Shown here one piece after another: positions 1-6,115 of a stretch of 8,469 nt of DNA (positions are counted from its first letter, which is position 1; every line of letters begins with the position of its first letter). Source of the stretch: Nitrospirae bacterium RIFCSPHIGHO2_01_FULL_66_17 (GTDB lineage Bacteria; Nitrospirota; Nitrospiria; 2-01-FULL-66-17); the NCBI GenBank assembly GCA_001803875.1, contig MHEO01000040.1:997-9465 (forward strand), given 5' to 3'. The translations under genes and the position numbers were made by a program. Under the pieces are notes generated by a model that saw only the letters and a program-made list of their open reading frames with translations, made no database searches and was not told where the DNA came from.

Positions 1-405
1 ACCGCCCACGGGTCGGCCCGCCTCACCGAAGATATTGACGTCGTCTACTCGCGGACGCCGGAGAACATCGCCCGCCTGGCTTCCGCGTTGAGGCCTTGCT
101 CGCCGTACCTTCGCGGTGCGCCGCCGGGCTTGCCATTCCAATGGGATGCAGAGACCATCCGGCGGGGGCTGAATTTCACCCTCTCGACCTCCATGGGGAG
201 TCTCGATCTGTTCGGCGAGATCGCGGGTGGGGGAAGCTACGAGTCCCTGCTTCCCGATTGCATCGATCTCACGGTTTTCGGGATTTCGTGTCGTTGCCTC
301 GGTTTGGACCGCTTGATTCAGGTCAAGCGCGCGGCGGGCCGCCCCAAGGATTTGGAAGCCATCGCCGAGTTGGAAGCTCTTCGCGAGGAGCGCGGCCGCT
401 CCTGA
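1..405 (+). CDS. Nucleotidyltransferase-fold protein, C-terminal part (5' end outside window)
   Basis: The frame is open from the first base to the TGA at 403-405, giving 134 visible residues; the true start lies upstream. The visible N-terminus reads HGSARLTEDIDVVYSRT, which matches the second half of the polymerase-beta/MNT-type nucleotidyltransferase signature. Asp11 and Asp13 of the visible part are the expected metal-binding pair, and the Gly-Ser just before them is the usual turn. The tail, a 'LDRLIQVKRAAGRPKDLEAIAEL' type helix with the R-x-K-D-L pattern, is typical of stand-alone proteins of this group, which are often annotated as nucleotidyltransferase or AbiEii/DUF6036-like and are sometimes toxins of toxin-antitoxin pairs. 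From family knowledge it would transfer a nucleotide to an RNA or protein target, but the target cannot be read here. Any antitoxin partner would have to lie upstream, because the gene downstream is unrelated. The fold is fairly sure and the biological role is open. Confidence 0.8.
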   Translation, partial: TAHGSARLTEDIDVVYSRTPENIARLASALRPCSPYLRGAPPGLPFQWDAETIRRGLNFTLSTSMGSLDLFGEIAGGGSYESLLPDCIDLTVFGISCRCLGLDRLIQVKRAAGRPKDLEAIAELEALREERGRS

Positions 406-413
406 CCATTGAA

Positions 414-437
414 GCTCCCTGCAGCAAGCTGCAGGGA
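414..437. repeat. REP-like hairpin 1
   Basis: A near-perfect palindrome starts 8 bases after the nucleotidyltransferase stop codon. TCCCTGCAGC (416-425) pairs with GCTGCAGGGA (428-437) across a two-base AA loop. The flanks GAAG (411-414) and CTTC (440-443) can pair further with a small bulge. Its core GCAGCAAGCTGC is identical to that of the second hairpin about 70 bases downstream. No T-run follows, so it is not a classical terminator, although a hairpin this close to a stop codon could protect the mRNA 3' end. Confidence 0.75.
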
Positions 438-483
438 ATCTTCGAAGTGCAAGGAAGTGAAGAAGCACAATTTCCATGTTGCT

Positions 484-515
484 CGCATACCCCGCAGCAA
501 GCTGCGGGGTATGCG
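484..515. repeat. REP-like hairpin 2 (15-bp perfect stem)
   Basis: CGCATACCCCGCAGC (484-498) is perfectly complementary to GCTGCGGGGTATGCG (501-515), with only AA between them. TTGC (479-482) can pair with GCAA (519-522) beyond a small internal loop, and AAGTGCA (445-451) with TGCACTT (523-529) outside that. The whole 445-529 block can therefore fold as one long interrupted stem. It shares the 12-base core GCAGCAAGCTGC with hairpin 1. The paired arrangement in a spacer resembles REP/BIME-type repeats or a small non-autonomous element. No transposase is visible in the window. Confidence 0.8.
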
Positions 516-601
516 CTCGCAATGCACTTTCACGTCTCTCCCGGTTCCACGTGTTGCAAATCCTCAACTCACAAGGACTCTGATCCCAATTCCAGATGCC
601 G

Positions 602-631
602 GGATGACGTACCGCGGCGACATGTTATGAT
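602..631 (+). promoter_or_regulatory. Weak candidate promoter for the DUF2339-DUF3999 pair
   Basis: TATGAT at 626-631 is a fair -10 hexamer. It lies 25 bases before the ATG at 656 and after the hairpins. The best -35 at an acceptable distance is the poor GATGAC at 602-607, with an 18-base spacer. This is a call by eye only; the pair could also be read from elsewhere. Confidence 0.25.
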
Positions 632-655
632 CTGCTCCCGGAGCTGGAGATCGTC

Positions 656-3370
656 ATGCCGATTGTGCTGAGCGTGATCGGAGGGGGGCTCGGGAGTCTG
701 TTGCTTGGATGGCCGGGGCTCGTCATCGGCCTCGCCATCGGGTACCTGATCGGGATGGTGAGCGCCTTGAGCGACCGCATGGCGCGGCTGGAAGAGCGCG
801 TTGCGGCCCAGCGCACGACACCGGCGCGGCCTCCGGTTCAGGCGCCGCCAATTGAGCCGGCGCCGGCGGTTACCCCGACCCCGATCCCGGAGCTGCAGCC
901 GCGGGCGGCGTCCCCGGTCTCACCGGCGACGGTTGAGGCGCCAACGGCGGCCGGTCCGCGCCGCCCGACGGGATCGCCGACCGGCCCAAAGTTTCGGCCG
1001 ACGTGGCATGTGCCGCCGCGCTATGAGCCGGGCGCCGTCGATCGTCTCCTCGCCTGGGTCAAAGCCTTTTTCACCACCGGCAACGTCGTGGCGCGGATCG
1101 GCGTCATCGTCCTGTTTTTCGGCGTTGCGTTCCTGCTCAAGTACGCGGTGGAGCGCAACGCGCTGTCCATCGAGTTCCGACTCACCGGCGTCACACTCGG
1201 TGCGCTGGCGATGCTGGTCGTGGGATGGCGCCTCCGTCTGCGCCGCCCCACCTACGCCTTGATCGTCCAGGGCGGTTCGATCGGCGTGTTGTACCTGACC
1301 GTGTTCGCCGCGGCCAAGCTTTATCACCTGGTTCCCGCGGCGTTCGCGTTTCCGGTCATGGTCGCGCTGGTCGCGCTGTCCGGCGCGCTTGCGGTGTTGC
1401 AGGACGCCCGCGGTCTCGCCACGTTCGGAACCGCGGGCGGGTTTCTCGCGCCCGTCCTGATCTCCACCGGTACCGGCAACCACGTGATGCTCTTCTCGTA
1501 CTACGCCGTGCTGAACGCGGGGATCCTCGGGATCGCCTGGTTCAAGGCGTGGCGCGAACTCAATCTGGTGGGGTTTGCGTTTACGTTCGTGATCGGCGCG
1601 TGGTGGGGCGCCGAGTCGTACCGGCCGGCGCTGTTCGCGACAACCGAGCCGTTTCTGGTGCTGTTCTTCGTGTTCTATGTGGCCATCGCCATTCTCTTCG
1701 CCCATCGCCAGCCGCCGCAGTTGAGAGGGTACGTCGACGGGACGCTGGTGTTCGGCGTCCCCCTCGTGGCGTTCGCCCTCCAGGGGGCGTTGGTGCGCGA
1801 GATGGAATACGGCCTGGCCGTGAGCGCGGTCGCGGTGAGCGCCCTGTACCTCGGCGTCGCGACGGCGCTGTGGCGGCGCATGGAGGAAGGACTGCGGCTG
1901 TTGATCGAAGCCTTCCTGGCCCTTGGCGTGGTCTTCGCCAGCGTGGCCGTTCCGCTGGCGCTCGACGGGCGATGGACGGCGGCGGCCTGGGCGTTGGAAG
2001 GCGCGGCCCTGGTCTGGGTCGGCGTTCGCCAGCATCGGGTGACGGCCCGCGTGTTCGGACTGCTGCTTCAGGTGGGAGCCGGTCTCGCATTCCTGCGCGC
2101 GGTCGGCGATCCGGTCGGCGACGTTCCGGTGCTCAACGGGTTGTACCTGGGTTGTCTGGCGATCAGTTTCGCGGCGCTGTTCTCCAGCGGCTACCTGGAG
2201 CGGCATCGGGCCCGACTCCTGGACTGGGAAGCGCCGCTCCGCATTCCGGTGCTGGCGTGGGGGCTTCTGTGGTGGTTCGGGTCCGGCGTCCACGAGATCC
2301 ACCGCCACGCGCCCGCGGTGGACTGGATCGACGCCACGCTGGTGTTCGTCGCGGCAAGCGCGGCGGCGATGGAGTGGTTGGCCCGTCGCCTGGCCTGGGA
2401 GACGATGCGGTATCCCCCGATGGGGTTGTTGCCGGTGATGGCGGCCCTCGCGCTCGGCCGGTTCATCGACGCGCCCGAGGGACACCCCTTCGCGCGCTGG
2501 GGCGCCGTCGCCTGGGCGGTGGCGTTCGGCGTGCAGTATCACGTGTTACGACGCTTCGAAGCGGTGTGGGGATCCCTCTTGCGCGTGTGGCACCCGGCCA
2601 CGCTATGGCTCGCCGTCTTTGTCGTGACGCAGGAGAGCGTATGGGCGGTGGGCCGTATGGTCGGCGCGGGCACGTGGACGTTCGCGGTGTGGGGCGCTGC
2701 GCCCGGTCTCGCCATCGCGGGGCTGCTCGCGTGGGGTCACCGGATCCCATGGCCGGTGGGGCGCTTCTACGGGGAGTATCTCGGTCTAGGTCTGCTGCCC
2801 GCGGCCGTGTACCTCTGGTTCTGGGGATTGGCGTCCAACCTCCACGCGGCCGATCCGTCTCCGTTGAGCTACGTGCCGTTGCTCAATCCCGTCGATGTCG
2901 TTCAGGTCTTTGCGTTTCTCGTGTTGATCCGGTGGGTGTGGGAGTGCCGGCGGCAGCGGTTTCCCGTGCTCGACATCCTCCCGGATCGCGCGCTGGCGTA
3001 CGCGCTGGCGGGCGCGGTCTTTCTCTGGCTGAATGCGGTGATCGCGCGGACCGTCCATTTCTGGGGCGACGTGCCGTTTTCGGTGGAGGCGCTGCACCGC
3101 TCCGTGGTGTTCCACGCGTCGCTGTCGATCCTCTGGAGCGTCGCCGCCCTAGGGGTGATGGTGGGCGCCGCGCGCGTGGGCAGCCGCGAGGTGTGGAGCG
3201 TGGGCGGGGCGCTGCTCGGCCTGGTCGTGGCGAAGCTGTTCGTGGTGGATCTGGCCGGAACCGGCACCGTGGCCCGGATCATCTCGTTTCTCGCGGTCGG
3301 CGTCCTGATGTTGCTCATCGGCTACCTGTCGCCGCTGCCGCCGCGCCGTCGCGGGGAGGCCCCGACATGA
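656..3370 (+). CDS. DUF2339 family polytopic membrane protein
   Basis: This 904-residue integral membrane protein matches DUF2339 (PF10101) in architecture. A hydrophobic N-terminal segment (residues 1-36) is followed by a short charged coiled-coil-like stretch (about 37-52) and a proline-rich linker (about 53-112, roughly twenty prolines). The domain entry is at about 113-165 (FRPTW, then AFFTTGNVVARIGVIVLFFG and FLLKYAVE), and after it nearly continuous transmembrane helices run to about residue 893. The family is predicted to have more than twenty membrane helices and has no established biochemical function. The ATG at 656 is preceded by GGAG (646-649) at a 6-base distance, which supports this start. 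The stop overlaps the start of the following DUF3999 gene (ATGA at 3367-3370), so the two are translationally coupled; adjacency of these two families is a recurrent arrangement. A cell-envelope role is an inference from topology and partner only. Confidence 0.92.
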   Translation: MPIVLSVIGGGLGSLLLGWPGLVIGLAIGYLIGMVSALSDRMARLEERVAAQRTTPARPPVQAPPIEPAPAVTPTPIPELQPRAASPVSPATVEAPTAAGPRRPTGSPTGPKFRPTWHVPPRYEPGAVDRLLAWVKAFFTTGNVVARIGVIVLFFGVAFLLKYAVERNALSIEFRLTGVTLGALAMLVVGWRLRLRRPTYALIVQGGSIGVLYLTVFAAAKLYHLVPAAFAFPVMVALVALSGALAVLQDARGLATFGTAGGFLAPVLISTGTGNHVMLFSYYAVLNAGILGIAWFKAWRELNLVGFAFTFVIGAWWGAESYRPALFATTEPFLVLFFVFYVAIAILFAHRQPPQLRGYVDGTLVFGVPLVAFALQGALVREMEYGLAVSAVAVSALYLGVATALWRRMEEGLRLLIEAFLALGVVFASVAVPLALDGRWTAAAWALEGAALVWVGVRQHRVTARVFGLLLQVGAGLAFLRAVGDPVGDVPVLNGLYLGCLAISFAALFSSGYLERHRARLLDWEAPLRIPVLAWGLLWWFGSGVHEIHRHAPAVDWIDATLVFVAASAAAMEWLARRLAWETMRYPPMGLLPVMAALALGRFIDAPEGHPFARWGAVAWAVAFGVQYHVLRRFEAVWGSLLRVWHPATLWLAVFVVTQESVWAVGRMVGAGTWTFAVWGAAPGLAIAGLLAWGHRIPWPVGRFYGEYLGLGLLPAAVYLWFWGLASNLHAADPSPLSYVPLLNPVDVVQVFAFLVLIRWVWECRRQRFPVLDILPDRALAYALAGAVFLWLNAVIARTVHFWGDVPFSVEALHRSVVFHASLSILWSVAALGVMVGAARVGSREVWSVGGALLGLVVAKLFVVDLAGTGTVARIISFLAVGVLMLLIGYLSPLPPRRRGEAPT

Positions 3371-4752
3371 GAGCCTGGAGAGCCTGGGCCGCGATCGTGC
3401 TGGTACTGGCGTCGTGGACGACGGGATTCGCGCAGTCGCCGACGGCCCGGGATTTCGCGTACGGCCTAGTTCTGGAGGTTGACGGCGACGGAGCGATCTA
3501 CCGCGTGGCCATTCCCGACTCGGTGTATCGGGACGCGACGCGGTCGGATCTGGGCGACGTGCGCGTGTTCAACGGCCGTGACGAGGCCGTGCCCCACACG
3601 GTGCGCGTGCCGACGATCACGCTGGCCGATGCCCCGGATCCCCGGCCGCTGCCGGTGTTCCCCCTGAGCGCGGACACGGCCGACACGGCGGGCGGGTTGG
3701 CGCTCGACGTCACCACGGACGGGATGGGGGCCATCATCCACGTGGGGAAGGGCCCGCCCCCAAAGGACCCCGCGTCCGTCGCGGCCTATCTGATCGACGC
3801 CGGTGCGCTGGACCGGCCGGTGAGTGAACTCTCCCTGACGTGGCAGTCGCCCGGCGAGCGCTTCGTGACCACGGTGGCCGTCGAGTCGAGCGACGATCTG
3901 ACGCACTGGCAGACGCTGGTCGGGGCGGCGACGCTCGCCGAGGTTCGCTACGGCGCGCACCACCTCGAGCAGCGCACCATCGCCATCCCCAACCGGCGTT
4001 TCAAGTATCTGCGTCTGACTTGGCCCGAGGGGGCGAGGGGTGCCCGCCTGACGCGCGTCGACGCGGTCTTCCCGCGCGTGGCGACGTCCGCCCCCCGCCG
4101 GTGGGCGACGCTGTCCTCCGTCCGCACGTCCGCGCAGCCGCTCACGTACGAGTTCGAGCGCGCCGGCGCGATGCCCGTGGACCGGCTGACCATCCGGTTG
4201 CCGCAGCCCAACAGCGTCGTGGAGGCGGTCCTTCGATCGCGCCCGGACGCCGCCGTGCCCTGGCGGATGCGATCGCGAGGGTTGCTCTACCACCTGGAGG
4301 TCAACGGGGTCACGCTCGTCAACGATTCCCTCGGCGTGGCGCCGACGGCCGACCGGTACTGGAGTCTGGAGGTGGGCCCCGACGTCGGGCCGGGGGATGG
4401 CGCGCCGATCTTGGAGGTGGGCTGGATCCCGCACGATCTGTATTTTCTGGCGCGCGGAGAACCGCCGTATCGGCTGGCGTACGGCAGCGCCGGCATGGAC
4501 CCGCCGACTCAGTCCGTCGATGCGCTGTTGCGGGCCATCGACGATCGGCAGCGGGACGGGTTCATCAAGGAGGCCCGCGTCGGCGACCAGGTCGAGCTGG
4601 GCGGGCCTGCCCGGTTGGTTCCGCCCCCCCCGCCTCTTCCGTGGAAGCGCTGGGTGCTGTGGGGTGTCCTCGTCGGAAGCGTGGGCCTGTTGGGTTGGAT
4701 GGCCCGGCGGCTGTATCGTCAGATGAACGCGCCCCGTCCCGCCTCCGGTTGA
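3367..4752 (+). CDS. DUF3999 family protein, secreted with C-terminal membrane anchor
   Basis: This 461-residue protein resembles DUF3999 (PF13163), the usual partner of DUF2339. A signal peptide is visible: positive N-terminus, hydrophobic core at about 8-19, and a likely cleavage near residue 22 (GFA/QS). The next motif, DFAYGLVLEVDGDGAIYRVAIP, opens the mature domain, which continues as beta-rich sequence resembling a discoidin/carbohydrate-binding fold (for example ESSDDLTHWQTL at about 178-189 and RRFKYLRLTWP at about 214-224). Near the end there are five consecutive prolines (419-423), one transmembrane helix (about 429-446) and a basic tail (RRLYRQ). The protein should thus sit mainly in the periplasm with its C-terminus in the cytoplasm. 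The ATG at 3367 has GGGGAGG (3353-3359) 7 bases upstream, inside the end of the preceding gene, and overlaps its stop codon. A much longer open frame extends upstream but is only the shadow of the DUF2339 gene. Function is unknown; a complex with the DUF2339 protein is an inference. Confidence 0.88.
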   Translation: MRAWRAWAAIVLVLASWTTGFAQSPTARDFAYGLVLEVDGDGAIYRVAIPDSVYRDATRSDLGDVRVFNGRDEAVPHTVRVPTITLADAPDPRPLPVFPLSADTADTAGGLALDVTTDGMGAIIHVGKGPPPKDPASVAAYLIDAGALDRPVSELSLTWQSPGERFVTTVAVESSDDLTHWQTLVGAATLAEVRYGAHHLEQRTIAIPNRRFKYLRLTWPEGARGARLTRVDAVFPRVATSAPRRWATLSSVRTSAQPLTYEFERAGAMPVDRLTIRLPQPNSVVEAVLRSRPDAAVPWRMRSRGLLYHLEVNGVTLVNDSLGVAPTADRYWSLEVGPDVGPGDGAPILEVGWIPHDLYFLARGEPPYRLAYGSAGMDPPTQSVDALLRAIDDRQRDGFIKEARVGDQVELGGPARLVPPPPPLPWKRWVLWGVLVGSVGLLGWMARRLYRQMNAPRPASG

Positions 4753-4790
4753 TACTGTGGATTAAACCTTCGTCTTGTGAATATCCCGCT

Positions 4791-6029
4791 TCAAAATGCG
4801 GCGAAGAGCATCAACGTCGTGAGTTGGTCTCCCCCTGGGTTGGGTTTGGGATCGTACGCATCCCCACTATAGAGGGTATGGTTCAGTTGAAAGACGATGT
4901 TCTGGGCCAAGCTGTAGGTTGCGCCGATGACCGCGGCATTGCTGCTGCTTGCCGTGGCCGCTCCGGTATCCCCGCCGCGGTACCCCAAGGCCACCGTGGC
5001 TTTTCCGTGAAGCACCCCGAGTTCCATCAGGGCCGACCACCCGGTCTTGTTATTGGGATTACTGTTAAAGATGTTGGTTGCGGTACTCCCAGCTTCTTTA
5101 CCGTCGGCGTTTCCATAGGTCAGATAAACCCCTAACGGCATTGATCCCACCGCGCCCTGCGCCTGGGCGTCCACGGCCCAGGCTTTGGTGTTGTAAACGT
5201 TCGCGGGGGTCGTTTCGGTATCTCCGATCTTCGTCTTGCCGCCCCAATACTGCCCGCCGATTCCCGTGCTCCACCCGCCGAGCTTGGGCGTGGCTGCGAG
5301 ACGAAGGTAGTGCGACATCTTGAGACCGGCATCCGAGTTGCCGTGGACCGGCGCCCACATGGTCGCGTTCACGAATCCCATTCCGTTCGCGGCGACCAGC
5401 GCGATTCCCTGGGCCGCCGTGGCCGTGCCGATGAATTGCTGCGCCGACGTGGTGTCCCGATCTTCGAGGACGCGCTGCATACGCATCGCTCCGGTGTTCA
5501 AGAGCTCGAAGCCGTAGGCGGCGCCTCCCGCGTCGGTCGTAAAGGGGATGACGCTGAGCACCGTGCTGTCCACGCTGTACACGATGGGCATCTTAAAGGA
5601 TGCAAAGGCCGACTCGGCTTCGTCGGGGAGTTGTATCTCCAGTAGAAACCCGGCGCGCTCCCCGGCCCGGCCGCCGATCAGGAGCGCTCCCTCGTCGGGG
5701 AACTGCAACTGACCCTTGTCCTTCCCGGTTTTGCCGTCTCCATTGTTCTTTTGATACCGGATCTTGGTAACCAGTGAGGCGTTCAGCGTGTCGGGGATGG
5801 AGAGGTCCTTGCCCTCGACCTTGCCTTGAGCACCGATCATCGTGTAGCCGTTCGTTTTGAACATCACACCGAAGTCGTTCAAGGCGGGATAGTGCTGGAA
5901 ATGGCAGGCGGCACAAGGCATTCCCGTCTGGCGGGCGAACGCCGGGACGGCGGACGCCTTTTCCGGCGCAACCGACATCGCCATCAGGAACACCACCGCT
6001 GAGATTGTGAGCGCGGAACGGTTTTTCAT
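4791..6029 (-). CDS. Cyc2-like fused monohaem cytochrome c / outer-membrane porin
   Basis: This 412-residue protein starts with a signal peptide (hydrophobic core about 6-21, probable cleavage after ASA at residue 27). Right after it comes AVPAFARQTGMPCAACHFQHYP, with a single CXXCH haem-c site at Cys39-Cys42-His43, then ALNDFG...FKTNGY at 49-62. This FARQTG-CXXCH-P-L-FG-FK-GY arrangement is the N-terminal signature of Cyc2-type cytochrome-porins as I know them. The remaining 350 residues alternate polar and hydrophobic positions and are rich in Gly, Thr, Asn and Tyr, and the chain ends in Phe (LMLFAAF), as expected of an outer-membrane beta barrel. Known Cyc2 proteins pass electrons from extracellular Fe(II) into the cell. 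Many close relatives have no tested substrate, so iron oxidation is a hypothesis here. One Cyc2-conserved position may differ (FGVMFK where FGR-x-FK is common). The ATG at 6029 has GGGAGG at 6 bases (complement of 6036-6041). The gene has lower, patchy GC compared with its neighbours. Alternative: another cytochrome-domain porin with a different donor. Confidence 0.78.
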   Translation of the reverse strand: MKNRSALTISAVVFLMAMSVAPEKASAVPAFARQTGMPCAACHFQHYPALNDFGVMFKTNGYTMIGAQGKVEGKDLSIPDTLNASLVTKIRYQKNNGDGKTGKDKGQLQFPDEGALLIGGRAGERAGFLLEIQLPDEAESAFASFKMPIVYSVDSTVLSVIPFTTDAGGAAYGFELLNTGAMRMQRVLEDRDTTSAQQFIGTATAAQGIALVAANGMGFVNATMWAPVHGNSDAGLKMSHYLRLAATPKLGGWSTGIGGQYWGGKTKIGDTETTPANVYNTKAWAVDAQAQGAVGSMPLGVYLTYGNADGKEAGSTATNIFNSNPNNKTGWSALMELGVLHGKATVALGYRGGDTGAATASSSNAAVIGATYSLAQNIVFQLNHTLYSGDAYDPKPNPGGDQLTTLMLFAAF

Positions 6030-6032
6030 GGA

Positions 6033-6052
6033 CCACCTCCCTGGGTTGGTGG
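6033..6052 (-). promoter_or_regulatory. Hairpin covering the ribosome binding site of the cytochrome-porin gene
   Basis: In the - strand leader, CCACC (complement of 6048-6052) can pair with GGTGG (complement of 6033-6037) around a 10-base loop. The 3' arm overlaps the Shine-Dalgarno GGGAGG (complement of 6036-6041) directly upstream of the ATG. This could limit ribosome access, but the stem is only five pairs, so it may be incidental. Confidence 0.3.
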
Positions 6053-6079
6053 AACGTGGGAAGCCTCTTGCCCCCCTAT

Positions 6080-6115
6080 AAAAAAGATGACCGTGACCGG
6101 CCGAGCGCGTCGGTC
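6080..6115 (-). terminator. Possible intrinsic terminator after the deoxyhypusine-synthase-like gene
   Basis: On the - strand, immediately after the TAG stop at 6115-6117, GACCG (complement of 6111-6115) can pair with CGGTC at 6095-6099 or at 6089-6093 (complements). A run of six T (complement of 6080-6085) follows. The stem is GC-rich but short, and the tighter hairpin lies nine bases from the T-run, so this is a moderate candidate. It would separate the gmhA operon from the cytochrome-porin gene, which lies in the same direction. Confidence 0.45.

Noticed and set aside
416..515. CRISPR array
   Set aside because: There are only two palindromic units with different outer arms, and no regular repeat-spacer periodicity or cas genes.
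318..630. Small open frames on both strands across the palindromic spacer (71 and 73 residues)
   Set aside because: They are encoded by the hairpin arms themselves, so the two strands give similar peptides (an 'IPRS-LRGMR' motif in both). This is expected from a palindrome and is not evidence of a protein.
920..2542. Long - strand open frame opposite the DUF2339 gene (540 residues)
   Set aside because: It is rich in Arg, His and Gln with no recognisable domain; it is an antisense shadow in GC-rich DNA of a clear membrane protein gene.
1225..3366. Upstream open frame in phase with the DUF3999 gene
   Set aside because: Its translation is arginine-rich low-complexity sequence overlapping the DUF2339 gene in another frame. 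The signal peptide and Shine-Dalgarno place the true start at 3367.
4786..4801. CCGC...GCGG hairpin between the convergent DUF3999 and cytochrome-porin genes as a terminator
   Set aside because: The stem has only four pairs with an eight-base loop and no T-run on either strand.
6070..6100. TATA-like sequence upstream of the cytochrome-porin gene as its promoter
   Set aside because: TATAGG is present on the - strand, but no acceptable -35 lies 16-18 bases upstream. The A/T run fits better as the tail of a terminator for the preceding gene.
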